The notes under the pieces: model-generated | Databases searched by the model: none | What the model was told of the DNA's origin: nothing | Seen by the model: the letters and a program-made list of their open reading frames with translations, nothing else | Assembly: GCF_900119365.1 (NCBI RefSeq) | Contig: NZ_FPJO01000001.1 | Coordinates: 524,499-588,498, forward strand | Origin: Streptomyces atratus | GTDB taxonomy: Bacteria > Actinomycetota > Actinomycetes > Streptomycetales > Streptomycetaceae | Direction of reading: 5' to 3' | Length of the DNA stretch: 64,000 bases | Shown: in pieces, positions 8,997-16,570 of the stretch | How the letters are laid out: each line of letters opens with the position of its first letter | Numbering within the stretch: position 1 is the stretch's first letter | Translations under genes and position numbers: made by a program

Positions 8997-9770
8997 ATGA
9001 GCAACAAACTGTTGAATTCCGCTGCGAAGTCGGCGGTCGTGACGGGCGCGGGTTCCGGGATCGGCCGCGCGGTGGCGCTCGCCCTGACCGACGCCGGCTG
9101 GTCGGTGGCGCTCGCGGGCCGGCGCCCGGAACCCCTCGCCGAGACCGCCGCGCTGGCCGGGGAGCACGCCCGGGTGATCACCGTCCCCGCCGACGTGTCC
9201 CGCCCCGACGACGTGACCGCGCTGTTCTCCTCGGTACGGGAGTGCTTCGGCCGCCTCGATCTGCTCTTCAACAACGCCGGTGCGTTCGGCCCGCGTTCCG
9301 TCCCGGTGGAGGACCTCTCGGTGGCGGACTGGCACTCGGTGGTGGACGTGAACGTGACGGGCGCGTTCCTGTGCGCACAGGCGGCGTACCGGCTGATGAA
9401 GGACCAGGACCCGCAGGGCGGCCGGATCATCAACAACGGCTCGGTCTCCGCCCACGCGCCGCGCCCCCACTCGGTCGCCTACACCACGACCAAGCACGCG
9501 ATGACGGGGCTGACGAAGTCCCTCTCGCTGGACGGTCGTCCGTACCGGATCGCCTGCGGGCAGATCGACATCGGCAACGCGGCCACGGACATGACCGAGC
9601 AGATGCGGACCGGCATCCTCCAGGCCAATGGCGAACTCGCGGTCGAGCCGGTGATGGCGGCGGCGGATGTGGCCCGGACGGTGCTCCACATGGCGGAGCT
9701 GCCGCTGGAGGCGAACGTGCAGTTCGCGACGGTACTGGCGACGGCGATGCCGTACGTGGGACGCGGCTGA
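8997..9770 (+). CDS. Short-chain dehydrogenase/reductase
   Basis: A 257-residue classical SDR. Visible motifs: nucleotide loop 'TGAGSGIG' (16-23), 'NNAG' in '[12 protein letters not shown]', and the catalytic Ser-Tyr-Lys in 'NNGSVSAH...VAYTTTKHA'. The residue after the glycine loop and the 'AGRRPE' segment suggest NADP(H). The substrate cannot be told. The ATG at 8997 gives the normal N-terminus; the reading frame is open upstream, but '[17 protein letters not shown]' fits the family. The gene stands alone between the divergent phoD and the secreted lamin-tail protein. Confidence 0.88.
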   Translation: MSNKLLNSAAKSAVVTGAGSGIGRAVALALTDAGWSVALAGRRPEPLAETAALAGEHARVITVPADVSRPDDVTALFSSVRECFGRLDLLFNNAGAFGPRSVPVEDLSVADWHSVVDVNVTGAFLCAQAAYRLMKDQDPQGGRIINNGSVSAHAPRPHSVAYTTTKHAMTGLTKSLSLDGRPYRIACGQIDIGNAATDMTEQMRTGILQANGELAVEPVMAAADVARTVLHMAELPLEANVQFATVLATAMPYVGRG

Positions 9771-9803
9771 CGGAGCGCGGTCGGCCGGACATTCCGACGA
9801 GCA

Positions 9804-9836
9804 CCCCGGCGCGGGCGCTCACCCCCGCGCGCCGGG
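9804..9836 (+). terminator. Imperfect GC hairpin after the SDR gene
   Basis: CCGGCGCGGG (9806-9815) can pair with the CCCGCG/CGCCGGG stretch at 9824-9836, leaving a small bulge. A plausible terminator for the SDR gene, weaker than the others in the window. Confidence 0.4.
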
Positions 9837-9897
9837 ATGCCGTGCGCTGCCCTTATGCTGACACTCCTTCACCAAAACTCCACACAAGGAACACGAC

Positions 9898-10365
9898 ATG
9901 CGCATACGCACCGCGGCCCCCCTCGCCCTGGCAGCCGCCACCGCCCTGGCCGGCTCGCTGCTCGTCGCGGCCCCCGCCTCGGCCGCACCGCACCAGGGCG
10001 GGCTGCACCTCGGCAAGATCCAGTACGACAGCCCCGGCAAGGACACCCGGAGCAACTCGTCCCTCAACGCCGAGTGGGTGGACATCCACAACAACAACAA
10101 GTCGAAGCTCCAGCTCAAGGGCTACAAGCTCAAGGACAACACCGGTTACACGTACACCTTCGGCAGCTACACGATCGGCGCGGGCAAGACCGTCAGGGTC
10201 CACACCGGCCGGGGCAAGAACGCCTCGGGCAACGTGTACTGGAACCGCGGTTCGTACGTCTGGAACAACACCGGCGACAAGGCCCGGCTGATCAAGCCGA
10301 ACGGCAAGCTCCAGGACTCCTGCTCCTGGACGAAGTCGGGCAAGGGCGCCAAGAACTGCCACTGA
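9898..10365 (+). CDS. Secreted lamin-tail-domain protein
   Basis: A 155-residue exported protein made of a Sec signal peptide (residues 1-30, ending 'APASAAPHQGG') and one lamin tail domain (LTD, about 35-150). LTD hallmarks are visible: 'GKIQYDSPGKD', 'NAEWVDIHNNNKSKLQLKGYKLKD' and 'YTFGSYTIGAGKTVRVHTG'. LTDs are Ig-like beta folds found on secreted nucleases and surface proteins; alone, the protein may bind cell-surface or extracellular DNA. A cysteine pair (in 'DSCSW' and 'NCH') near the C-terminus could form a disulfide. The start has AAGGAAC upstream, and a strong terminator follows. Confidence 0.85.
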   Translation: MRIRTAAPLALAAATALAGSLLVAAPASAAPHQGGLHLGKIQYDSPGKDTRSNSSLNAEWVDIHNNNKSKLQLKGYKLKDNTGYTYTFGSYTIGAGKTVRVHTGRGKNASGNVYWNRGSYVWNNTGDKARLIKPNGKLQDSCSWTKSGKGAKNCH

Positions 10366-10374
10366 GCCGGGCGA

Positions 10375-10425
10375 CCGCGGCCCGGGCACATCTCTGGCCG
10401 ACGAGGGGAATGCCCCGGGCCGCGG
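10375..10425 (+). terminator. Hairpin terminator of the lamin-tail gene
   Basis: CCGCGGCCCGGG (10375-10386) pairs with CCCGGGCCGCGG (10414-10425), a 12-bp perfect stem with a 27-nt loop, 9 nt after the stop codon. Confidence 0.7.
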
Positions 10426-10442
10426 CAGGGTTGACCTGCGGC

Positions 10443-10780
10443 ATGAGCCAGATTCCAGGTATCGAGGTCCGGCGCGTCTCGAAGCCCCGGTGCACCGACT
10501 GGACCTGACGACCCTTCAGCTGGTGTGGCGGGCGGCGCCGGCCGTCTTCCATGTCCGTGACCCGTTCCCGGTCGGCGGAGTCGTCGAGGACCCCGCCACC
10601 GGCGCGGCGGCGGCCGCCTTCGGCGCCTGTCTGCGCGCCGGGGGCCTCGTCCCCGACGCCGCGGTCCTCACCCTCCACCAGGGCGAGGACATGGGCCGCC
10701 CCGGTACCCTCACGGTCGAACTGCGGGCGGGCGACGCCCGCGTGCGGGTGAGCGGGACCGGAACCCGCATCGGGGGCTGA
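10443..10780 (+). pseudogene. PhzF-family protein, internally deleted remnant
   Basis: The open C-terminal part (GTG at 10490 to 10780, 96 codons) carries the PhzF signature 'DPFPVGGVVEDPATGAAAAAFGACL' and the following C-terminal strands. Upstream in another frame, the ATG at 10443 begins 'MSQIPGIEVRRV', which looks like the start of a PhzF protein, then stops after 21 codons. Intact PhzF-like isomerases are about 260-300 aa, so the middle (including the N-terminal catalytic Glu) is gone. I read this as one gene collapsed by a deletion that retained both ends and shifted frame. A non-functional enzyme is the likely result. Confidence 0.6.
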
Positions 10781-10803
10781 CAGGCCCTGGCAGGCTGAGC
10801 ACC

Positions 10804-11232
10804 ATGGACCAGCAGAGCACCCACGGCCACGAGGACCGGGACCACGGCACCTGGCGGACGATCGACGAGCTGCACGGCTGGCTCGAAGCGGAGACCGGTA
10901 TCCCGCCCGAGCAGGATCTGCTGCTGCGGATGCTGAAGCTGTCGGAGGAGGTGGGCGAGGTCGCCCAGGCCGTCATCGGGGCGACCGGCCAGAACCCGCG
11001 CAAGGGCGCCACCCATTCCTGGCAGGACGTGGAGGCCGAGCTCTGCGACGTCATCGTGACGGCGATGGTCGCGCTGCGCACCCTCACTCCCGACGCGGCG
11101 GCCGTCTTCGACCGGCACGTACGGCGCCTCGCGGCACGCCCGCGCACCCCGCTCCCCCCACCCCCGCAGGCCCCCGGCACCGCGCCCCGGACGAGGGCCA
11201 CGGGGCATGGCGGGGCGGCAACGGGTGGCTGA
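10804..11232 (+). CDS. MazG-like nucleotide pyrophosphohydrolase
   Basis: A 142-residue small all-alpha NTP-PPase of the MazG-like type, thought to hydrolyse non-canonical or excess nucleoside triphosphates to monophosphates. The metal-binding motif EExxE-x12-28-ExxD is visible: 'LSEEVGEVAQAVIGATG' (E48, E49, E52) and 'EAELCDVIVTAMVAL' (E79 and D83, about 27-31 residues on). The last 35 residues are a proline/alanine/arginine-rich tail without domain features. The ATG at 10804 lacks a convincing ribosome site. Not in an obvious operon, although the glycosyltransferase follows on the same strand after 65 bp. Confidence 0.8.
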   Translation: MDQQSTHGHEDRDHGTWRTIDELHGWLEAETGIPPEQDLLLRMLKLSEEVGEVAQAVIGATGQNPRKGATHSWQDVEAELCDVIVTAMVALRTLTPDAAAVFDRHVRRLAARPRTPLPPPPQAPGTAPRTRATGHGGAATGG

Positions 11233-11297
11233 ACAACGGGCGACCATCGCTTGGGGCTACGATCACGGGCACCGCAGCGAGACCAGGAGTGCCGACC

Positions 11298-12200
11298 GTG
11301 TCCGAACCGCGCATCGCCGTTTCCATCGTCACCATGGGCGATCGCCCGCAGGAGGTCGAGGCCCTGCTGGCCTCGGTGGCCGGGCAGGACGTCCGCCCGG
11401 CCCGCCTCGTCGTCGTGGGCAACGGATCGCCCCTCCCGGACTTCGCCGCGTTTCCCGGCCTGTCCGATCTGCCCGGCGGTGTGACGACGATCGAGCTGCC
11501 GGAGAACCTGGGCTGCCCCGGCGGCCGCAACGTCGCCCTCGCCAAGCTGGCGGAGTTCGGCGACGTGGACGTCGTCATCGAGCTCGACGACGACGGACTC
11601 CTGGTCGACAACGGGGTGTTCCGCAAGGTCCGGGAGCTGTTCGCCGCCGACCCGCGGCTCGGCATCATCGGCTTCCGGATCGCCGACGAGCGCGGCGAGA
11701 CCCAGCGCCGTCACGTACCGCGGCTGCGCGCCGGCGACCCGATGCGGCGCGGACCGGTCACCGCGTTCCTGGGCGGCGGCCACGCCTTCTCCATGAAGAT
11801 GCTCGCCCAGACGGGGCCCTGGCCCGCGGAGTTCTTCTTCACGCACGAGGAGACGGACCTGTCCTGGCGGGCGCTCGACGCGGGCTGGAAGATCCTCTAC
11901 GAGCCCGATCTGCTGCTCCAGCACCCCAAGACCTCCCCGGCCAGGCACTCCGTCTACTACCGGATGACGGCCCGCAACCGGGTCTGGCTGGCCCGCCGGA
12001 ACCTGCCCCTCCCCCTGGTCCCGGCCTACCTGGGCACCTGGACCCTGCTCACCGTGGCCCGCACCCGCTCGGCGACGGGCCTGCGCGCCTGGGCCGGCGG
12101 CTTCGCCGAGGGAGTCCGTACTCCGTGCGGGCGAAGGCAGCCGATGCGCTGGCGCACGGTGTGGCAGATGACCAAACTGGGACGGCCGCCGGTCATCTGA
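11298..12200 (+). CDS. Family 2 glycosyltransferase
   Basis: A 300-residue GT-A fold enzyme. Seen: N-terminal nucleotide-sugar strand 'IAVSIVTMGDRPQEVEALLASV', 'ENLGCPGGRNVAL' loop, DxD-like metal motif 'VIELDDDGLL', and the acceptor-side 'FFTHEETDLSWRALDAGWKI' with a catalytic-base-like acidic cluster (ED motif). This organisation is that of rhamnosyl/GT2 transferases acting on polysaccharides or glycolipids. There are short hydrophobic stretches near the C-terminus ('LVPAYLGTWTLLTVA') that may associate with the membrane. The start is the GTG at 11298 because AGGAG (11285-11289) sits 8 nt upstream; a GTG at 11289 overlaps that site and is unlikely. Confidence 0.85.
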   Translation: MSEPRIAVSIVTMGDRPQEVEALLASVAGQDVRPARLVVVGNGSPLPDFAAFPGLSDLPGGVTTIELPENLGCPGGRNVALAKLAEFGDVDVVIELDDDGLLVDNGVFRKVRELFAADPRLGIIGFRIADERGETQRRHVPRLRAGDPMRRGPVTAFLGGGHAFSMKMLAQTGPWPAEFFFTHEETDLSWRALDAGWKILYEPDLLLQHPKTSPARHSVYYRMTARNRVWLARRNLPLPLVPAYLGTWTLLTVARTRSATGLRAWAGGFAEGVRTPCGRRQPMRWRTVWQMTKLGRPPVI

Positions 12201-12260
12201 CCCGCGCCGGGTCCGGCGACGACGGGTGGCACGGAGTCAGTCCCGTGACAGGAGTTGCCG

Positions 12261-12626
12261 ATGTCCGTCCGCAGAATCGTCCCCAACATCCGGACCGCGG
12301 GCGGCCCCGCCGCCGAAGGGATGGAGCGGAGCGCGGAGTTCTACGGTCTGCTGGGCCTGGAGGAGGTCATGAACCACGGCTGGATCGTGACGCTCGCCTC
12401 CGCCTCCCACCCCTCGGTCCAGCTCAGCGTCATGGGGGCCGACGCGACCGCCCCGGTCGCACCGGACCTGAGCATCGAGGTCGAGGACGTGGACGCGGCG
12501 CACACGGCCATGCGGGAGAACGGCGCGGAGATCGTGTACCCGTTGCGCGACGAGGAATGGGGCGTACGCCGCTTCTTCGTCCGCGACCCGAACGGACGCG
12601 TCGTCAATGTGCTGGGCCACCGCTGA
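12261..12626 (+). CDS. VOC-superfamily (glyoxalase/bleomycin-resistance fold) protein
   Basis: A 121-residue single-module VOC protein with two beta-alpha-beta-beta-beta halves: 'RSAEFYGLLGLEEVMNHGWIVTLAS' and 'VDAAHTAMRENGAEIVYPLRDEEWGVRRFFVRDPNGRVVNVLGH'. Possible metal ligands are H419-type positions as in the family, but only the C-terminal 'DPNGRVVNVL' glutamate-equivalent region is clear, so the enzymatic role is open. The ATG at 12261 has AGGAG 6 nt upstream. Its 3' end overlaps the convergent metallophosphoesterase by 23 bp. Confidence 0.82.
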   Translation: MSVRRIVPNIRTAGGPAAEGMERSAEFYGLLGLEEVMNHGWIVTLASASHPSVQLSVMGADATAPVAPDLSIEVEDVDAAHTAMRENGAEIVYPLRDEEWGVRRFFVRDPNGRVVNVLGHR

Positions 12627-13518
12627 CGGCCCCCTCCCGGCCGGCACCGTTCCCGTCGTCGCCCTCGCCGTCGTACGGAAGGATCTGCCGCAGCAGGCCC
12701 CTGGGGTGGCCGCGCTTGCGCCACTCCCTCGGGTAACCGAGGGAGACCTCCTCGAAGCGCACTCCGTCGTACCAGGTCGTACGGGGTATGTGCAGATGGC
12801 CGTAGACCACGGCCGCCACGTTGAAGCGCCGGTGCCAGTCGGCGGTGAGCCGTGTACCGCACCACTGGGCGAACTCGGGGTACCACAGGACGTCCATCGG
12901 TTCGCGCACCAGGGGCCAGTGGCCGGCGATGACCAGCGGGATCTCCGGATCGTGTGCCTCCAGGCGCCGTTCGGTCTCCGCCACCCGCGCCCGGCACCAG
13001 GCCTCGCGGCTCGGGTACGGGTCGGGGTGCAGCAGGAACTCGTCGGTGCACACCACCCCTGTCCGGCGCGCGTACGCCAGGGACTCCTCCTTGGTCGTGG
13101 TGCCCGGCGCCCGGAAGCTGTAGTCGTACAGCACGAACACGGGCGCCACGGCCACCGGCCCGCCGGGTCCGGGCCACAGGGGGTACGGGTCCTGCGGGGT
13201 GCTCACCCCGAGGCTCCGGCACAGCTCGACCAGGTGCTCGTAGCGCTCCTGGCCCCGCAGCCGGACCGGATCGCGCTCGGGCGTCCACAACTCGTGGTTC
13301 CCCGGGGCCCAGACCACCCGCCTGAAGCGGCCCGCGAGCAGCCGCAGCGCCCACTCCACGTCCGCCATCCGCTCCGCGACATCACCGGCGACGATCAGCC
13401 AGTCCTCGTCCGATCCGGGCCGCAGGGACTCGATGAGGGGACGGTTGTCCGCCATCCCCGCATGAAGGTCACTCACCGCCAGCAGGGCGCCGGGGCTTCC
13501 ATCGGTTCGATCGGACAT
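12604..13518 (-). CDS. Calcineurin-like metallophosphoesterase
   Basis: A 304-residue phosphoesterase with the dimetal motifs in order: 'AVSDLHAGM' (D-x-H, about 14-22), 'LIVAGDVAERM' (GD), 'VWAPGNHELW' (GNHE), 'LVIAGHWPL' (GH) and 'AVVYGHLHIPR' (GHxH). In many streptomycetes a very similar gene sits next to a 4'-phosphopantetheinyl transferase, but no such partner is seen here. The substrate is not known. The C-terminal 30 residues are a Gly/Glu-rich tail. The ATG at 13518 is preceded by GGAAGG. Confidence 0.85.
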   Translation of the reverse strand: MSDRTDGSPGALLAVSDLHAGMADNRPLIESLRPGSDEDWLIVAGDVAERMADVEWALRLLAGRFRRVVWAPGNHELWTPERDPVRLRGQERYEHLVELCRSLGVSTPQDPYPLWPGPGGPVAVAPVFVLYDYSFRAPGTTTKEESLAYARRTGVVCTDEFLLHPDPYPSREAWCRARVAETERRLEAHDPEIPLVIAGHWPLVREPMDVLWYPEFAQWCGTRLTADWHRRFNVAAVVYGHLHIPRTTWYDGVRFEEVSLGYPREWRKRGHPRGLLRQILPYDGEGDDGNGAGREGAVSGGPAH

Positions 13519-13720
13519 CCAGAACCTTCCCGCGGGTCGACTGAACGAAATAGTGCCTCACCGCGGACCGCCCCGGTCGAGGACGGCCCGAACCGGGCCC
13601 CGCGACCGGCTCGCCGGAACTGGCGGGCGGAACGAGCGGAGGGATGATGGAGACGTCCGTGGACACGGCGCGGGACCGTCGGCAGGGCCGTGAAAGGGAG
13701 CTGAGAACGAGGTGGACGGC

Positions 13721-16111
13721 ATGACCCTCCCGGGCGCACCCGGGCACAACGGGCTCCCGTTCGCGGACAGCGCGGCCGGGGCCCTGCTCGATGCGGACGG
13801 ACTGATCATCGGCTGGACACCCGCGGCGGAGGAGCTGTTCGGGCTTCCGGCCGAGCAGGTCTGCGGCCGTCCCGCCCTGGAACTGCTCGCGGACCCGGCC
13901 GCCGGTCCCGAACCGCCGGCCGGATATCAGGAGACCGCCTGGTCCGGCGAGGCCGTGGTGCGCACCGGCCGGGGCAAGGACATGGGCATCGTCTTCCACG
14001 CGCTGCCGCTGGCGACCGCCGGCGGCACGGCCCGGTACTTCGTGCTCTGGGCCCCGGTCGGGACGGTCGACCGCTGGCGGCAGGACCAGGCGTTCACCCA
14101 GGAGCTCTTCCTGCAGGACCGGCTGGGTCTCGCCGTGTTCGACGCGGAGCTGCGACTGGTCAGGACCAACACCCATCTGCTGCCGTACACCGGCCTCCTG
14201 CCGGATCTGCGCGGCCTGCGCCTGGGGGACTTCCTGCAGGCCGAGGGCGCCGCGGCGGTCGAGCGCCGGCTGAGCGAGGTGCTGCGGACCGGCCGGCCGC
14301 TGATCCTGGCGGAGGAGACGGTACGGACCATCGAGGACCCCGGCGGCGGGGTGGTGATGGCCGTCTCGGCGTTCCGGCTCCAGGCACCGGACGGGCAGGT
14401 CTTCGGCGTCACCGCGCTGTTCACGGACGTCACCGAGCAGCGCCGCTCGGACGAGCGGCTGGCGATTCTGCATCACGCCACCGCGGGCGTCGGCGGATCG
14501 CTGTCCGTCTCCGGCACCGGTGAGGAACTGGCCGCCGTGCTGGTGCCCGAACTGGCCGACCTCGCCGTGGTGGAGATCGCGGAGGCGGTGTTCACGGGCG
14601 AGGAACCGGCTCCCGGCGAGGACGGGCTGCTGCCGCTGCGCCGGACCGCGACGGCCGGCGAGAGCGCGGCGGAACCGCCGGCCGGCGCCGTGGTCCCGGC
14701 CGATGCCGACTGTGCCCCGGCCCTCGGCCACTCCCCCACGTCGATGACCGCCCCGCTGCGGGCCCGGGGCATCTTCCTCGGCCGGGTGACCGTCCGGCGC
14801 GGCCCCGGCCGGCCCGACTACGCACCGGCCGACCTGGACCTGCTCTGCGAGATCGCCGCCCGCTCGGCCCTCGCCCTGGACAACGCCCGCCGCTACACCC
14901 GCGAACACCGGGCCGCCGTCGGCCTGCAGCGCAGCCTGCTGCCGCCCGCGCAGGCCGAGACCGTCGCCGTGACCACCTCCGGCTTCTATCTCCCGGCCGA
15001 CACCGCCACCGGCGTCGGCGGCGACTGGTTCGACGTGATCCCGCTGTCCTCCGCCCGGGTCGCCCTGGTCGCCGGGGACGTGGTGGGCCACGGGCTGGCG
15101 GCCACCGCCACCATGGGCCGGCTCCGTACCGCCGTCCGCACCCTCGCCGACCTCGATCTCGAACCGGACGAGCTGATGGTCCATCTCGACGACCTGGTCT
15201 CCCAGCTCCGCGACGAGCCCGACGAGTCCGGCCGGCCGGGCGGACCCGTTCGGCCCAGCCGCCTCACCCGGGCGGACGAAGGCGGGGCAGACGGCGACCA
15301 CCGGGCCGACCCGGTCGGCGCCACCTGTCTGTACGCCGTCTACGACCCGGTCTCCCGGTGCTGCGCGATGGTCTCCGCCGGACACCCGCCGCCCGCCGTC
15401 GCGGATCCGGACGGGACCGTCTCGTACGTCCCCCTGAACCCCGGCCCGCCGCTGGGTGTCAACGGTCTGCCCTTCGAGGTGACCGAGGTCGAACTGGCGC
15501 CCGGCAGCCTCCTCGTGCTCTACACCGACGGGCTGATCGAGGGACGCGACAGCGACCTCGACGAGGGCATGGCCGAACTGAGCCGCCGGCTGGCCCGGCC
15601 CGGCGCCACCACCGCACCGCTGCGGGAACTGGGCCAGGAGATCATCTCCGCCCGTCCCCCGCACCAACTCGCCGACGACGTGACGCTGTTGCTCGCCCGC
15701 ACCCATGCGGTGCCGCCCGCGAACACCGCGGTCTGGCCGGTGGACGCCGACCCGGTCGCCGTCGCCCAGGTCCGGCGGGAAGCGGCCCGGCAACTGCGCG
15801 AGTGGGGGCTGGAGGAGCTCGTCTTCACCACCGAACTGGTGCTGAGCGAGCTGGTCACCAACGCCATCCGCCATGCCGGCGGCCCGGTCGAGGTGCGGCT
15901 GATCCGCGCCGGACAGCTGACCTGCGAGGTCTCCGACCCCAGCGCCACGCAGCCCCGCATGCGCCGGGCCCTCCTCACCGACGAGGGCGGCCGCGGCCTG
16001 TATCTGGTCGCCCAGCTCACCAGCCGCTGGGGCAGCCGCTACACCCGGCGCGGCAAGACGATCTGGGCCGAGCAGCCGCTCCCGGACGCCCCGCACGCCC
16101 AAAGCGGCTGA
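13721..16111 (+). CDS. PAS-GAF-SpoIIE phosphatase with C-terminal RsbW-like ATPase domain
   Basis: A roughly 796-residue multidomain signalling protein. In order: PAS-like domain (about 15-115, 'LDADGLIIGWTPAAEELFG'), second PAS (about 130-245), GAF (about 255-405), PP2C/SpoIIE phosphatase (about 420-660) and an anti-sigma-type HATPase (about 680-795). Phosphatase metal-binding motifs are 'GVGGDWFDV', 'GDVVGHGLAA' and 'HQLADDVTLLL'. The ATPase N-box reads 'LVLSELVTNAIRHAGG'. Such proteins usually dephosphorylate an anti-sigma-factor antagonist while the ATPase domain binds or phosphorylates a partner. A ~25-residue Gly/Pro/Arg-rich insert lies inside the phosphatase domain. ATG 13721 follows GAGGTGG; GTG 13712 is an alternative. 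No partner sigma or STAS gene is adjacent. Confidence 0.88.
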   Translation: MTLPGAPGHNGLPFADSAAGALLDADGLIIGWTPAAEELFGLPAEQVCGRPALELLADPAAGPEPPAGYQETAWSGEAVVRTGRGKDMGIVFHALPLATAGGTARYFVLWAPVGTVDRWRQDQAFTQELFLQDRLGLAVFDAELRLVRTNTHLLPYTGLLPDLRGLRLGDFLQAEGAAAVERRLSEVLRTGRPLILAEETVRTIEDPGGGVVMAVSAFRLQAPDGQVFGVTALFTDVTEQRRSDERLAILHHATAGVGGSLSVSGTGEELAAVLVPELADLAVVEIAEAVFTGEEPAPGEDGLLPLRRTATAGESAAEPPAGAVVPADADCAPALGHSPTSMTAPLRARGIFLGRVTVRRGPGRPDYAPADLDLLCEIAARSALALDNARRYTREHRAAVGLQRSLLPPAQAETVAVTTSGFYLPADTATGVGGDWFDVIPLSSARVALVAGDVVGHGLAATATMGRLRTAVRTLADLDLEPDELMVHLDDLVSQLRDEPDESGRPGGPVRPSRLTRADEGGADGDHRADPVGATCLYAVYDPVSRCCAMVSAGHPPPAVADPDGTVSYVPLNPGPPLGVNGLPFEVTEVELAPGSLLVLYTDGLIEGRDSDLDEGMAELSRRLARPGATTAPLRELGQEIISARPPHQLADDVTLLLARTHAVPPANTAVWPVDADPVAVAQVRREAARQLREWGLEELVFTTELVLSELVTNAIRHAGGPVEVRLIRAGQLTCEVSDPSATQPRMRRALLTDEGGRGLYLVAQLTSRWGSRYTRRGKTIWAEQPLPDAPHAQSG

Positions 16112-16507
16112 TCCGCCCGCGCTCCCTCTCCCTCAGGACCCCGGCCGCGCGCTCGCACCAGTCGCGGTTGCCCTCCTCGAAGGCCAGGCCGCGGGTGCAG
16201 GCCGGACAGGGGCCTACGCGGTCGCCGTGGAGCAGGAACTCCTCCTCCGCGCGGTCGCCCCGCATGGTGCGCAGCAGATTCCCGAACAGGTCGATCCTGG
16301 CCCGGGCGGTGGCGGCCCGCTCGGTGAGCTGCGCGATCAGGGTCCGGGCGTCGACGTGGTCGGCGGCCTGATCGCGGACGGACTCGTTCCGGCACCGGCC
16401 GATCAGCAGGGGCAGCCCGCCTGCCCGTCCTCGTCCAGGACTTCGCACTACCGCCTCGGAGGGGTGGACCAGGGCTCGGGCGACCCCTTGAGTACCCCAA
16501 CGCCCCC
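16112..16507 (-). other. Gap with a possible degraded minus-strand ORF
   Basis: This 396-bp stretch (459 bp counting to the lyase start) has no confident gene. On the minus strand an open frame reads 'ARTLIAQLTERAATARARIDLFGNLLRTMRGD', then a CxxC-type segment 'VGPCPACTRGLAFEEGNRDWCERAAGVL'. It looks protein-like but has no start codon before the helix and runs into the 3' end of the SpoIIE gene before stopping at 16017. I read it as a possible remnant of a small Cys-containing protein of unknown function. Confidence 0.3.
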
Positions 16508-16513
16508 ATGCTA

Positions 16514-16526
16514 GAAAACGCTTACC
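16514..16526. promoter_or_regulatory. LacI-type half-palindrome upstream of the polysaccharide lyase
   Basis: GAAAACGCTTACC, centred on CG, resembles the imperfect dyads bound by LacI-family repressors of sugar-catabolic genes. It lies 45 bp upstream of the lyase start codon. Only a partial dyad, so low confidence. Confidence 0.3.
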
Positions 16527-16570
16527 ACGCTGGCATTCCCGCACTGGTTCACTCTTCCTCCGGAGCTTCG

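Noticed and set aside
10516..11948. Long minus-strand ORFs over the MazG and glycosyltransferase genes
   Set aside because: Antisense shadows of well-supported plus-strand genes; no ribosome sites or family similarity.
13469..16102. An 877-codon minus-strand ORF opposite the SpoIIE gene
   Set aside because: High-GC antisense artefact; Gly/Arg/Asp-rich low-complexity sequence and no motif, whereas the plus frame has PAS, GAF, PP2C and HATPase motifs.
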